Counted from the first letter of the stretch, positions 16,971 through 26,719 are shown. The stretch: DNA of 64,000 nucleotides from Gracilimonas amylolytica (GCF_002911695.1 NZ_PQBS01000037.1:38024-102023); one strand, 5' to 3'. The notes: generated by a model not told the origin, from the sequence alone. Translations and numbers: made by a program.

Positions 16971-18968
16971 TTATAAACTGTACTTCACTCCACCTAATAA
17001 CCACCTTCCGGGCAGGGGAGCGCCAAGGATCTCCTGATATTGGGTATCAGTCAGGTTAAGCACCTGAGTGTAAAGCTGAATCCGTCCGCCGAATGGCTTA
17101 TAGGCCACCCTCAGATCGGTCACAAAGTATTCATCAGGAACATCAGCATTGATAAGGGCATCTGATTGGGCTGACCGTACATTATATTTTGACAGAGTTT
17201 GAACGGTTATATCTCCGGCATTCAATGATAGATTCAAACTCAACTGATGGGAGGGATGGTTGGCAATATAACGGGACACCGTATTACCATCACTTTCGGT
17301 CTTGATGTAGGTGTAACCGGCTTCAGTTCTTAGGTTACTGTTGGACGTCAGTTTATTGGTCAACGCGGAAATAAACTCCACCCCGATCACGTCGCTTTCT
17401 GAGATATTAGAAGCATAGAAATAATCCTCATTTGGCAGCAGGTTATTTGCGTTGTTGATGGCAGAGGAGTTGGTCAGTGCATAATCGATCAGATTACTCG
17501 AGGAACGATAGAAAAAGGTGGGAGATATCAGCAAGTTGTTGGTTGGAGTGATATCGAGTCCCAGGTCAAAGGTGGTTGACTCCTCAGGCAACAGATCCGG
17601 ATTGCCGATGTTACGTCCCGGTGTGAGGTCGGGGATCTCGGAAGAAATGTAGCGTTCGGTGAAGTCACCTTCCCGCACAGCCCGACCAATAGAAGTTCTT
17701 ACGACGATGGGGCCCGCATCATAAGCCGCACTCACCTGTGGCAGAACGGACAGGTCACTGATCGGATCGAACTGCATTCTGAGGCTGGATGTGACACTCA
17801 AACCGGACTCGAAGCTCATGTTATGGATCCCATAAATGCCCCAGGAAGTGGTTTCATGATCGCCTCGATCAGTACTCACGATCTCTTTGTTCATGACCTG
17901 ACCACCTATCATAAAGCGCATGAAGTTCAGGGAACCGGACAGAGAAGAAAGCTGATCAGAACTAAGTTCATATTGGTGAGAAGCGTTCAGGAATAGCAGA
18001 TCGGTTTCGTGCACATTGGCAGGAGAAATGGCCGAATTGAAATCAAAAATATCCTCAACCTGCCGGTAGGAAGCATTGACCTCTGAACGATGATTCCCAT
18101 TCTCATAGGTTAGCGATGTCAATGCCCATCGGCTGTCGATGTCTTCAACAGATTCGTCATAGATGCTTTGGGTGTAGAAGTAACGAGCGTTGAAGTCCCG
18201 ATTCTCGATCCCGGAACGAACATACCAGTTCCAGTTGGTGCCAAGATCAACTGCCAGGGCCGCTGACAGGTTCATCATATCAAAGTAAGAGTTGTAGTTT
18301 TCCTGAGATGAGACTCCCTGTTCAAAACCAGGGTTTTGATATTGTTCTCCATCAGAGCTTGCACTTCGGAAGGAGGTGCTAAACCGGATATTCTTTTTGG
18401 CTACACCGGCGGTGGCGTCTAAAATTCGAAGGGCATTTTCTCCCGCTGATACATCAACGTTAGTACGGGTCTGAAGCTTCTCGCCGGCTTCGATCTCCTT
18501 CATCATGTAAGTCTTGGTTTTGATATGAACCACACCACCCACGGCATCGGCTCCATAGGAGGTACTGGCCGGCCCGCGGATCAGTTCAATTTGAGCTATC
18601 TCGGACAGGGCAACCGGAATATTTGTATTGAAGTGTGCCGTCAAAGGGTCATTCAGTGGAGTGTTATCAAGAAGAAACATAACCTGTGAAAAGGTACTTC
18701 CCCGCACCCCAACATCGGCCTGAACACCAAAGCCGGCACGACCATTGATGTTGACACCGGGCAGGCTTCTCAGCAGGTCATCAACTGATTGAACCGGCAT
18801 TTCCTGAATGTCTGCCTGAGTGATAACGGATACATTTTTTCCGCTTTCTGAAATAGTGGTTGTGATACGTGATGCGGTAACGTCAATAGAGTCCAGCTCG
18901 GCTTTGATCTGCCCAAAAGACAGTTCAGTGGTAAGTAAGAGCAGACCAATGGTTAATAGGGTTCTCAT
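16971..18968 (-). CDS. TonB-dependent outer-membrane receptor
   Basis: These receptors import large or scarce nutrients across the outer membrane using TonB energy. The 665-residue protein has a signal peptide (MRTLLTIGLLLLTTELSFGQ), a plug domain (about 40-150; QADIQEMPVQSVDDLLRSLPGVNINGR in separate blocks, VGVRGSTF, ELIRGPASTSYGADAVGGVVHI), then a 22-strand-type barrel ending in an aromatic-rich C-terminus (LLGGVKYSL). The plug and size are most like BtuB/vitamin B12 or siderophore receptors, but the ligand cannot be read from sequence. No B12 riboswitch is visible in the 88 nt before it and no transport partner genes adjoin, so substrate is left open. Confidence 0.9.
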   Translation of the reverse strand: MRTLLTIGLLLLTTELSFGQIKAELDSIDVTASRITTTISESGKNVSVITQADIQEMPVQSVDDLLRSLPGVNINGRAGFGVQADVGVRGSTFSQVMFLLDNTPLNDPLTAHFNTNIPVALSEIAQIELIRGPASTSYGADAVGGVVHIKTKTYMMKEIEAGEKLQTRTNVDVSAGENALRILDATAGVAKKNIRFSTSFRSASSDGEQYQNPGFEQGVSSQENYNSYFDMMNLSAALAVDLGTNWNWYVRSGIENRDFNARYFYTQSIYDESVEDIDSRWALTSLTYENGNHRSEVNASYRQVEDIFDFNSAISPANVHETDLLFLNASHQYELSSDQLSSLSGSLNFMRFMIGGQVMNKEIVSTDRGDHETTSWGIYGIHNMSFESGLSVTSSLRMQFDPISDLSVLPQVSAAYDAGPIVVRTSIGRAVREGDFTERYISSEIPDLTPGRNIGNPDLLPEESTTFDLGLDITPTNNLLISPTFFYRSSSNLIDYALTNSSAINNANNLLPNEDYFYASNISESDVIGVEFISALTNKLTSNSNLRTEAGYTYIKTESDGNTVSRYIANHPSHQLSLNLSLNAGDITVQTLSKYNVRSAQSDALINADVPDEYFVTDLRVAYKPFGGRIQLYTQVLNLTDTQYQEILGAPLPGRWLLGGVKYSL

Positions 18969-19167
18969 AGGTAATTAATTTGATGAATAGGTCTGTAATG
19001 CTGCAAAGATACATATCTGTAACATGTAAATACCAATCATAATAAGCTAAAATTGGATGCAGGAGCTTGTTTTAAGTGGTAAAGATTTACAAAACAAGGC
19101 TTTTACATCTTTAAAAAATGACAGTACTTTAGTTGGTGATCTAAGTATCCAAAAAATATTAAAACGT

Positions 19168-19953
19168 ATGACGCTTCCGATCTATCAGGTTGATGCTTTT
19201 ACAAATTCGTTATTTACAGGTAACCCGGCTGCGGTGGTTCCTTTAGACAAATGGCTGACTGATGAACACATGCAGAATATTGCTGCGGAAAATAATCTCT
19301 CAGAGACAGCCTTCTTTGTAAAAGAGGGAGACAGTTACAGACTACGGTGGTTCACACCAACCACTGAAGTTGATCTTTGCGGCCATGCCACTCTGGCTAC
19401 TGCCCATGTCTTGTTTGAGGAACTTGGTTATGATGAGGACGAGCTGGTCTTCAAAACCAAAAGTGGAATTCTGACGGTTGGCAGGGAAGGAGATTATTTG
19501 AAAATGAACTTTCCGGCCGTTGAAATGCCTGAGGTTGAAGCTCCTGATGTGTTGTTCAGGTCTCTTGGAATACAACCGACCTCAAGGGTGTATAAAACAG
19601 ACGATTATATGATCGTGCTGGACTCTGAAGATGAAGTAGCTGCCTTACAGCCTGACCTGAAAATGTTAAAAGAAATACCCGCACGGGGTGTGATCGTGAC
19701 GGCCAAAGGGGATAAGGTGGATTTTGTTTCCCGTTTCTTTGCGCCACAATCGGGAGTGGATGAGGACCCGGTAACCGGTTCGGCTCACACTAAAAGTGCC
19801 CCTTATTGGAGTAAGAAACTCAATAAAACTGAACTCAAGGCACGGCAGATCTCACATCGCGGTGGCGATCTTGTTTGCAGAATGAAAGGAGACCGGGTGG
19901 AGATTCTGGGTCATGCTATCACTTACCTCAAAGGAGAGATCAGTTTTGGGTGA
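19168..19953 (+). CDS. PhzF-family isomerase/epimerase-like protein
   Basis: Members have the diaminopimelate-epimerase fold and catalyse proton-shift isomerisations; only a few make phenazines. I start at ATG 19168 (261 residues), because the family begins with exactly this YQVDAFTNSLFTGNPAAVVPL block, and the 37 residues upstream in frame are unlike it. The catalytic Glu of NNLSETAFF (about residue 45) and the late DEDPVTGSAH motif are both present. No phenazine genes are nearby, so the substrate is unknown. The tauE-type gene overlaps its end, so the pair is probably co-transcribed. Confidence 0.88.
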   Translation: MTLPIYQVDAFTNSLFTGNPAAVVPLDKWLTDEHMQNIAAENNLSETAFFVKEGDSYRLRWFTPTTEVDLCGHATLATAHVLFEELGYDEDELVFKTKSGILTVGREGDYLKMNFPAVEMPEVEAPDVLFRSLGIQPTSRVYKTDDYMIVLDSEDEVAALQPDLKMLKEIPARGVIVTAKGDKVDFVSRFFAPQSGVDEDPVTGSAHTKSAPYWSKKLNKTELKARQISHRGGDLVCRMKGDRVEILGHAITYLKGEISFG

Positions 19954-20758
19954 AATAGCTCTGTTATTGTTAATTGGTTTAGGAGCCGGTGTTCTGGCAG
20001 GACTTTTGGGTATAGGTGGAGGCATCATATTCACCCCGGTGTTATATTTTTTATTTAGTGGAGCCGGTGTTGAAAACCCGGTGATCTGGACCATAGCTTC
20101 CGCCCTGTTTTGTACGTTCATTGCAGCATCAGGCAGCATGGTAAGGCAATACATGCAAAAGAACGTGTTCCTGAAAGAAGGGATAATGCTTGGTGTGATG
20201 GGAGCCCTTGGAATATTTACAGGTAAGCAGGTTCTGACCTCACCCTATTATAAAGAAACCGAGTTCGTGATCTTTTTCTCCATCATGCTGATCTATGTGT
20301 CATGGATGATGTATAGACGGGGAAAGGATACCTCAGTGGAAGTGGACAGAGATTATACGGATATGACTGCAGGTCGGTCTTTTGTAACCGGTGGGATTGG
20401 AGGATTCGTCGCCTCACTGGCCGGTGTTGGAGGGGGAGGCGTGATGGTACCAATCATGAATCTGTTTTATAAACAACCATTCCGGAAAGCCGTCAGTATA
20501 TCTCACCTCGGTATGATCATCATGGTAACCACCGGATGGCTACAGCTGGCTCTGGAACCCGGTGCCGTTTCAGGTCTTACTGATTTTAGTATAGGCTATG
20601 TCGATTTTGGAGCGGCTTTTCCATTATCTATTGGAGGGTTAGCCGGTGGATTTGGGGGAGCCTATTTGAACCTGAAGATCAATCGTAAATGGCTGCAGTG
20701 GGGATTCGCAGTATTGGCACTTGCCATGGCTTTCAGACTGATCTGGTCTATTTTATAA
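19946..20758 (+). CDS. TauE/SafE-family membrane exporter
   Basis: These inner-membrane proteins move sulfite, organosulfonates or related anions. About 270 residues hold some eight hydrophobic segments in two homologous halves, each opening with a glycine-rich motif (GVLAGLLGIGGGIIFTP and GFVASLAGVGGGGVMVP). The start is a choice: an ATG at 19913 would give a hydrophilic extension of 11 residues buried in phzF, but AAGGAGAG (19931-19938) is ideally placed before TTG 19946, which begins just before the first membrane segment. I favour TTG 19946, overlapping the phzF stop by 8 nt and suggesting translational coupling. The transported anion is unknown. Confidence 0.88.
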   Translation: MGEIALLLLIGLGAGVLAGLLGIGGGIIFTPVLYFLFSGAGVENPVIWTIASALFCTFIAASGSMVRQYMQKNVFLKEGIMLGVMGALGIFTGKQVLTSPYYKETEFVIFFSIMLIYVSWMMYRRGKDTSVEVDRDYTDMTAGRSFVTGGIGGFVASLAGVGGGGVMVPIMNLFYKQPFRKAVSISHLGMIIMVTTGWLQLALEPGAVSGLTDFSIGYVDFGAAFPLSIGGLAGGFGGAYLNLKINRKWLQWGFAVLALAMAFRLIWSIL

Positions 20759-20768
20759 TTCAGTTGTC

Positions 20769-21209
20769 TTAAAACCTGATCCTTAAACCCGCCCCACCGT
20801 TCATATCAAAATCAGAACTTGTTTCAGGTATGATTGGAAGTGTAGGTACTAATTCAAAGAATAAACTCAATCGCCTTGCCACGTTAAATTGAAGTCCGAG
20901 TGGAATACGGGCAGCCAATTGAGTGTCATCATTAAGGATCAAACGTCCCCCAAGGCCTGTATAAAAGGCTAACCCAGACTGATTCCAGAAATGCCATAAA
21001 TAATCAGAGTGAAGATGCATGTTACCCGACTCACCCAATGACCAGGCCACGCCAAGATCTACCGCGGTTCTGCCCGAGGTCCAGAATTTAGCGCTAACAC
21101 CGGTCGGCTCGCCAATGATCACTCCCAGCTCTGTACTTTGAGCGTTAGCTGTTTGGTTCACACTAAGTAGTAGGGTTAAAAGCAGGAACAAAAAGGATAG
21201 ATGTCTCAT
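20769..21209 (-). CDS. Small secreted, beta-rich (outer-membrane barrel-like) protein
   Basis: I cannot name this 146-residue protein. It starts with a clear signal peptide (MRHLSFLFLLLTLLLSVNQTANAQ, read as two blocks) and then shows alternating polar/hydrophobic strands with Gly and aromatic residues (GVIIGEPTGVSAKFW, FYTGLGGRLIL, GGAGLRIRF), ending in Phe as outer-membrane barrels often do. Its size fits a small eight-strand-like barrel of the kind found in many Bacteroidota. It converges on tauE and is 245 nt from the ftsZ end. Function unknown. Confidence 0.7.
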   Translation of the reverse strand: MRHLSFLFLLLTLLLSVNQTANAQSTELGVIIGEPTGVSAKFWTSGRTAVDLGVAWSLGESGNMHLHSDYLWHFWNQSGLAFYTGLGGRLILNDDTQLAARIPLGLQFNVARRLSLFFELVPTLPIIPETSSDFDMNGGAGLRIRF

Positions 21210-21310
21210 AAAACGATTTAGGTTGTACAGGTTTTGCTTGATTCAATTCTTATACAACCCGGAGGAAATTTGTTCCAACGAAAAGCCTGAGAAGAGGCTT
21301 ACAGATATAA

Positions 21311-21342
21311 AAAAAGAAAAGACTCCCTATCAAGGAGCCTTT
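21311..21342 (-). terminator. Terminator at the end of the division cluster
   Basis: On the minus strand GGCTCC-ttgatag-GGAGTC (21321-21339; one G-T pair) is followed by TTTTC and a longer T tract. It lies about 115 nt after the ftsZ stop and fits an end for the long minus-strand division transcript. A second perfect 8-bp hairpin (TATAGCTT/AAGCTATA, near 21359-21380) lies between it and ftsZ, without a T run. Confidence 0.7.
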
Positions 21343-21454
21343 CCTGTTGTTAGCAATCTATAGCTTGAATTAAGCTATATCCAGTAAAAAAGGTGGTTCT
21401 CAGGGATACCAATCCCATGGTACCGTCATTGAACCGGTATAATCAACAACTTAC

Positions 21455-22795
21455 TTAGTCCATTATCTTTCGAAGGAAAGCAGGCTGATCGGTGTCATCC
21501 TTGCGAATGCGTTCCGTTCTGCTTTGGAATGGAGCTATGTTATCCTGAGCATCTGAATTTTGTTGTTCATCCTGTTCAGGCATTTCCAGGTTTTCTTCTT
21601 CCTTACGACGCACATTGATATCACGGCGCAGGTAAGAAGGGGTGTCCAGCTTTTTCAGGTTGTTTTCACCTTTGTAGTAATCGCCGGTAGCCCGCTGAAA
21701 ACGCTTAGGAACATCAGATTCCTCAGAGCGTTTCTGAAAGTTTGTTTGTGCGTTTTGAGCCGCTTTGTTCAACATGCCATCTTTCTTCTCATTACTGGCA
21801 ACTTTGGCCGTTGAGCGGTCTTCTGATAATTCAAAACCGGTTGAGATGACAGTCACTCTGATCTCGTCTCCGAAATTCTCATCGAGAACCGTACCGAGAA
21901 TGATCTCTGCATTTTCACCGGCTTCCTCGTGAATGATATTCGTGGCCGTAGTGGTCTCACGCATACCAAGGTTTGAACCGGCTGAGATGTTGACCAATAC
22001 GTTGCGTGCACCCCGAATACTGACACCGTCTAACAATGGTGAGTTGATGGCTGCACGGGCCGCTTTCTCTGCTCTGTCAGCACCTTCGGCTGTGGCAGAT
22101 CCCATAATGGCTGCTCCACCGTCGCTCATGGTTGTGCGAACGTCAGCAAAGTCAAGATTGATAAGGCCCGGCATGAGAATGAGGTCACTGATACCACGAG
22201 TGGCATTATAAAGTACTTCGTTAGCCATGGCGAATGCCTCCATCAGGGATGTGTTTTCATCCGCGATATCGAGAAGGCGCTCGTTGGGGATCACAATGAC
22301 CGTGTCACAATTTTTCTTCAGTTCGGTGATGCCTTCCAGGGCATATTTCTTACGAACTTTACCCTCACATTCAAATGGGGTGGTAATGATACCCACGGTC
22401 AGGATACCACGTCGTTTGGCAATACCGGCTACCACAGGGGCACCTCCGGTTCCGGTTCCACCACCCATACCGGCCGTTACAAATACCATATCGGCATTTT
22501 CGATGGATTCCTCGATCTCATGTCGGTTTTCTTCAACCGCCTCACGACCGATCTCAGGTCTGGCACCGGCACCAAGTCCATTGGTAAGGGCTGAGCCCAC
22601 CTGTATCTTGATGTCTGCCATGCTGTTTTTAAGAGCCTGAGCATCTGTGTTAAGGGCAATGTACTCCACACTTTCAAGCCCCATATTTATCATATTGTTA
22701 ATGGCGTTACCGCCACCGCCGCCTACGCCGATCACCTTGATCTTAGCGTTTTCCTGGCTCTGCTCGTCGAAAAAGAAACGTGTATTTTTAGCCAT
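21455..22795 (-). CDS. ftsZ: Cell division GTPase FtsZ
   Basis: FtsZ is the tubulin-like protein that forms the division ring under the inner membrane. ATG 22795 gives 446 residues and is preceded by AAGGAG at ideal spacing; the longer in-frame extension to 22897 is unlike any FtsZ. The GTPase domain (about 15-320) has the tubulin signature GGGTGTGGAP and the T7-loop region (LINLDFADVRT). A charged, Gln/Glu-rich linker of about 100 residues follows. The last residues (ERIRKDDTDQPAFLRKIMD region) form the conserved C-terminal peptide that binds FtsA. It is the last gene of the cluster, 213 nt after ftsA, and the good ribosome-binding site suggests high expression. Confidence 0.98.
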   Translation of the reverse strand: MAKNTRFFFDEQSQENAKIKVIGVGGGGGNAINNMINMGLESVEYIALNTDAQALKNSMADIKIQVGSALTNGLGAGARPEIGREAVEENRHEIEESIENADMVFVTAGMGGGTGTGGAPVVAGIAKRRGILTVGIITTPFECEGKVRKKYALEGITELKKNCDTVIVIPNERLLDIADENTSLMEAFAMANEVLYNATRGISDLILMPGLINLDFADVRTTMSDGGAAIMGSATAEGADRAEKAARAAINSPLLDGVSIRGARNVLVNISAGSNLGMRETTTATNIIHEEAGENAEIILGTVLDENFGDEIRVTVISTGFELSEDRSTAKVASNEKKDGMLNKAAQNAQTNFQKRSEESDVPKRFQRATGDYYKGENNLKKLDTPSYLRRDINVRRKEEENLEMPEQDEQQNSDAQDNIAPFQSRTERIRKDDTDQPAFLRKIMD

Positions 22796-23008
22796 GATGT
22801 TAACTCCTTTTGAGTTGTTGTATTTTACTGGATTGTTATTGTTGTAGATGATTGCTTGTTTTAATCGACCCGTCAGACGAAAGCTCCTTACACCCACTGA
22901 CCGCTATAAGACGGTCTGATGGATGGTTAAAGCATCTTCTCTCAAATAATTCGTAAGACGGTTTCATTGTTATAACTGTTAAACTAATTACTGTAAACTG
23001 TTCACTGT

Positions 23009-24268
23009 TTATAGTTCTTTGAACCAACTCTTCATACGGTCGGTTATCTTTTGCATCACTTCTTCCACGTTGGTTCCTTTTGTGTCTGATGGAAAGAGTT
23101 CCGCATTTTTGTTTGTTCCTGAACGAAGAGCGTGCATCACCAAACCTACACCGGTAGCGTAGATCGGGCTGTTGACCTCTTCCTTAAGTCCACCTGTGAT
23201 TCCAAGTGGTATACCCACTTTGGCATCAAGGCCTAAAATTTCGTTTGCAAGCGGGCAGATATTCTTGATCAGGGATCCGCCACCTGTGATGACCACACCG
23301 GCACTCATAGCATCGGCATATCCGCTGCGTTTGATCTCAATGCCAACGATCTCAAGGATCTCCTCCATTCGAGCCTGTATGATCTTGGCAAGGATACTCT
23401 TGGTGATCTCTTTTGGAGGTCTGCCGGCAATTCCGGGTACAGTGATCACTTCGTCCTCTTCTATGAGATCGGCATAACATTCACCGTGTTTCCGCTTAAG
23501 CGTCTCAGCCTGATCATCGAGTACACTCAGTCCTAAACGGATGTCATCGGTCACTTTCTGTCCGGCAATAGCTACTACCGCTGTGTGCCTGATCGTGTTA
23601 TCCTGGAAAATGGCCAGGTCTGTGGTTCCGCCTCCAATATCAACGAGAACCACTCCGGCTTCTTTTTCTTCCTCGTCTAAAACAGAGTAAGAAGAGGCAA
23701 GGGGCTCAAGGATCAGATCGGCAACCTGATAGCCGGCTCTTTCAACGCAGCGGTACATATTCTTAGCGGCAGAAACCAAGCCTGTGATGATGTGAACTTC
23801 TGCTTCCATACGCATGCCGCTCATTCCAACAGGATCACTGATGCCATCCTGACCATCAACCACAAACTCCTGCGGAATCACATGCAGGATCTGCTGATCG
23901 GTAGGAAGCATGATACGCTGACAATCTTCCAGCAGGCGTTCCACATCCTTGGCAGTGATCTCATTGTCTTTGTTATTGATCGTGATCACACCCTTACTGC
24001 GCATGCTTCTGATGTGGTCTCCGGCAATTCCGACGTTCACAGATTGTACCTGAATACCGGAAGCCAGCTCTGCTTGCGCTATGGCATCCTTAATGGCGTT
24101 CACGGTCTTGTCGATATTGACGACCACGCCTCGATTCAATCCGTCACTTTGGGCTTTACCAACGCCAAGAATGTTGATCCTTTCCTGTTCATCAATAGAT
24201 GCTACGATTGCGCAAATTTTTGTGGTCCCTATATCGAGACCTACCATTATGTTTTCCTGTTCTTCCAT
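23009..24268 (-). CDS. ftsA: Cell division protein FtsA
   Basis: FtsA is an actin-like ATPase that tethers FtsZ to the membrane. The 419 residues show the actin-fold phosphate motifs (VGLDIGTTKICAIVA near residue 10; VLVDIGGGTTDLAIF near 200) and the 1C subdomain region (about 85-165). The C-terminus (ITDRMKSWFKEL) is a short amphipathic helix, the membrane-targeting sequence expected in this family. It follows the small unknown gene by 25 nt and precedes ftsZ. Confidence 0.97.
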   Translation of the reverse strand: MEEQENIMVGLDIGTTKICAIVASIDEQERINILGVGKAQSDGLNRGVVVNIDKTVNAIKDAIAQAELASGIQVQSVNVGIAGDHIRSMRSKGVITINNKDNEITAKDVERLLEDCQRIMLPTDQQILHVIPQEFVVDGQDGISDPVGMSGMRMEAEVHIITGLVSAAKNMYRCVERAGYQVADLILEPLASSYSVLDEEEKEAGVVLVDIGGGTTDLAIFQDNTIRHTAVVAIAGQKVTDDIRLGLSVLDDQAETLKRKHGECYADLIEEDEVITVPGIAGRPPKEITKSILAKIIQARMEEILEIVGIEIKRSGYADAMSAGVVITGGGSLIKNICPLANEILGLDAKVGIPLGITGGLKEEVNSPIYATGVGLVMHALRSGTNKNAELFPSDTKGTNVEEVMQKITDRMKSWFKEL

Positions 24269-24293
24269 GATGATCCGCTGTGTTTGTTGATTG

Positions 24294-24566
24294 CTAATGT
24301 TCTTTATTTATGTTGAAGGTGATCCGGTCAAACCATTTTGCAGCCGTACCGATACCTTGTTCACTTCTGCTTCTCACTTCAGAGTAAAATCCTGATACTT
24401 TATCATCTTCAGCAGGGTAGGGTGATCCAACCAATGCATTGAATAAGTTGACCGCCTCATCATCCAGATTATGATCATGCTCTGCTGCAGGAGAGGATGT
24501 GGCCTTTGAAGGCTCTTTTTTCTTCCTCTTTTTAGTAAACTGTAAGTATTCAAAACTATATTTCAC
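24294..24566 (-). CDS. Small unknown protein between ftsQ and ftsA
   Basis: I do not recognise this 90-residue protein. The first 30 residues are strongly basic (TKKRKKKEPSK), the middle is acidic and disordered-looking, and the last 35 residues contain Trp and hydrophobic positions (GIGTAAKWFDRITFNI). No membrane segment is seen. Its ATG overlaps the end of ftsQ by 11 nt and AGGTGGTGA just upstream could bind ribosomes, which suggests coupled translation within the division transcript; ftsA begins 25 nt after its stop. The frame is uninterrupted and fits tightly into an otherwise gap-free operon, which argues it is real. A role in linking or tuning FtsQ/FtsA is only a guess from position. 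Confidence 0.6.
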   Translation of the reverse strand: MKYSFEYLQFTKKRKKKEPSKATSSPAAEHDHNLDDEAVNLFNALVGSPYPAEDDKVSGFYSEVRSRSEQGIGTAAKWFDRITFNINKEH

Positions 24567-25284
24567 GGGTCACCACCTGATTTGAGAAACGCAGATCAAC
24601 TTGCTGCATTGACTGTATTCCTTTTGTTCGAACTACCTGCTTATAAAATGCTTTCCAGTTTTCAAGTTTCATTTCAAAATCATTGCGCCCAAAAAGGAGC
24701 TTAACCCCGTTTTCATGACTCAGGGCCACCACTCCGTCAACCGGGTCAAAAGCCACTTCACTGATCGTTGCCCATCCAAACTGATCGACCTTCGCTTTCA
24801 TCAGAAAATCCCTGACCTGTGAAAAGGGTTCATCTTTCAATGTATCAGTGGCATGTACGGAATAACCATAAAGCAGAGGCACATCGCGGGTTTTGTTCTC
24901 AAGTATGGGCAGGATCACTCCCTCGGCATCCACATAAGCCCGTTGGGATCCATCGATCAACATGGCGATCGGTTCCCGTTCTGAAACGGTCAGTCTGAGA
25001 TCTCCACTGGGTTCGATATACGGTACAACAGAACGAACGTATCTTAGTTCTTCAACACGTTGAACTACCGCCTGTATGTCAAGGCTATCCGGCTGAATAC
25101 CGAATGGCACAGACGCTGCCGCTTCAATTTCTTCGGGTTCTGTAAACGTCAGGGCATTGATATCAAGTTCATCAACCGTAACAGTCCGGGTCCAGTACAC
25201 GGCGGCCAATACGGCAACCGCGATCACCATCATGATACCGGTGACCCAGGGTAAAAGGGTGGTATTTGAATCCTTTTTACTCAA
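24556..25284 (-). CDS. ftsQ: Cell division protein FtsQ
   Basis: FtsQ (DivIB-like) is a bitopic membrane protein of the divisome that bridges early and late division proteins through FtsL and FtsB. The 242 residues have a short cytoplasmic head, one membrane helix (about 11-30), and a periplasmic POTRA region (about 45-115; SERE-P-IAMLIDG) followed by a beta domain. Sequence conservation is low, as is normal for this family; position between murC and ftsA is decisive. Its start codon directly follows the murC stop. Confidence 0.88.
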   Translation of the reverse strand: MSKKDSNTTLLPWVTGIMMVIAVAVLAAVYWTRTVTVDELDINALTFTEPEEIEAAASVPFGIQPDSLDIQAVVQRVEELRYVRSVVPYIEPSGDLRLTVSEREPIAMLIDGSQRAYVDAEGVILPILENKTRDVPLLYGYSVHATDTLKDEPFSQVRDFLMKAKVDQFGWATISEVAFDPVDGVVALSHENGVKLLFGRNDFEMKLENWKAFYKQVVRTKGIQSMQQVDLRFSNQVVTREI

Positions 25285-26712
25285 CTATTTCTTTTTTGGT
25301 TTGAATGATCCTGATTCCAGTGCTTTAATAAAATCTTCGCCGAAACGATAAATATCGCCGGCACCCATTGTAATGATGATATCATCTTCCTCAGCCACCT
25401 CTTTAAGGGTTTTAGTGACATCCTCTTTGTTTTCTAAATACATCACATTCTTGTGGCCATACTGTTCAGCCGTATCCGAGATCAACTTACCGGAAACCCC
25501 CTCGATCGGTTTTTCGCGGGAAGGATACACATCGGTTACAATGAGCATTTCGGCATCAAAGAAGGACAGGCCGAATTCCTTGTACAATTCCTGAGTTCGG
25601 GAGTACAGGTGCGGCTGAAAGACCGCGACTACTCGTCTGTCGGGCCAGCCTTTTCTGGCCGCCTGAAGGGTTGCCTGCACTTCAGTTGGGTGATGGGCAT
25701 AGTCATCGATCACCATACACCCATTTTCATATTTCAGCTGGAACCTTCTGAAGACACCCTCAAAATGTTCGATTCCTTTTTTGATCAGTTTGAAATCAAT
25801 ATTCAGTTCAATACCGGTAGCGATGGCGGCCAGGGCATTTTTCACATTATGCTCGCCGGGAGCTTTTAAAGTGACGACCCCAAGCTTTTCGCCTTCATAC
25901 ATCACGGTAAAGGTGCTGGTGAATGCATCACTGCGAATATCCACAGCCCTAAGCTGAGCCTGAGGATTCAACCCATAGGTGATAACCCGTTTTTCAAGTT
26001 GTGGTAATATGCTTCGAACATTTGGATCGTCGAGGCAGACAATGACTGCTCCATAAAATGGCACCTTGTTGGCGTAATCAATAAACGCCTGCTTTACATC
26101 ATCCAGATCGTTGTAGATATCCAGATGCTCGGCTTCAATGTTCGTGATAATGGCAAGGGAGGGGTTGAGCCGGAGGAATGTTCGGTCAAATTCATCGGCT
26201 TCAACCACAATAAGGTCGCCTTTCCCAACCACAGCGTTGGTCTTGTCGAAACTGTGCACTTTACCACCCACAATAATAGTCGGATCGTAATTACCATCTT
26301 GTGTCACATGGCCGATCATGGTGGTGGTTGTGGTTTTTCCATGTGTTCCCGCCACACCGATACCAAACTTCATTTTCATTAGCTCTGCCAGCATTTCTGC
26401 CCGTTTGATGGTTGGGATCCGCTTTTCCATGGCAGCAATGGTTTCCACATTCTCATCGGCTTTGACCGCGCTGGTGTACACCACTACATCGGCATCTTCA
26501 ATATATTCTGCCTTGTGGCCTTTGTGCACTGTGGCCCCAAGTTCTTGTAATCTTTTGGTGGTTTCGGTAACTGCACCATCCGAACCGGTCACTTTATAGC
26601 CCCGCTGCAGTAGTATCTCGGCCATGCCGCTCATACCAATGCCACCTATACCCACCATGTGGATATGCCTGGTTTTACCAAATACGGGTTGTGTTTCGAT
26701 TCGTTTTTCCAC
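25285..26712 (-). CDS. murC: UDP-N-acetylmuramate-L-alanine ligase
   Basis: MurC adds L-alanine to UDP-MurNAc, the first amino-acid step of peptidoglycan precursor synthesis, in the cytoplasm. The 475-residue protein has the UDP-binding N-domain (MVGIGGIGMSGMAEIL near residue 20), the ATP-binding P-loop GVAGTHGKTTTTTMI (about 115-130), and the typical central EADEFDRTFL and VIDDYAHHPTEV motifs. Its gene meets ftsQ without spacing and follows murG by 7 nt. Confidence 0.97.
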   Translation of the reverse strand: MEKRIETQPVFGKTRHIHMVGIGGIGMSGMAEILLQRGYKVTGSDGAVTETTKRLQELGATVHKGHKAEYIEDADVVVYTSAVKADENVETIAAMEKRIPTIKRAEMLAELMKMKFGIGVAGTHGKTTTTTMIGHVTQDGNYDPTIIVGGKVHSFDKTNAVVGKGDLIVVEADEFDRTFLRLNPSLAIITNIEAEHLDIYNDLDDVKQAFIDYANKVPFYGAVIVCLDDPNVRSILPQLEKRVITYGLNPQAQLRAVDIRSDAFTSTFTVMYEGEKLGVVTLKAPGEHNVKNALAAIATGIELNIDFKLIKKGIEHFEGVFRRFQLKYENGCMVIDDYAHHPTEVQATLQAARKGWPDRRVVAVFQPHLYSRTQELYKEFGLSFFDAEMLIVTDVYPSREKPIEGVSGKLISDTAEQYGHKNVMYLENKEDVTKTLKEVAEEDDIIITMGAGDIYRFGEDFIKALESGSFKPKKK

Positions 26713-26719
26713 TAAGGTC

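Noticed and set aside
18969..19056. B12 riboswitch before the TonB receptor
   Set aside because: The gap is too short and no B12-box-like sequence is present.
22796..22897. Upstream extension of FtsZ to 22897
   Set aside because: The extra 34 residues are unlike FtsZ and come before a strong AAGGAG site at the shorter start.
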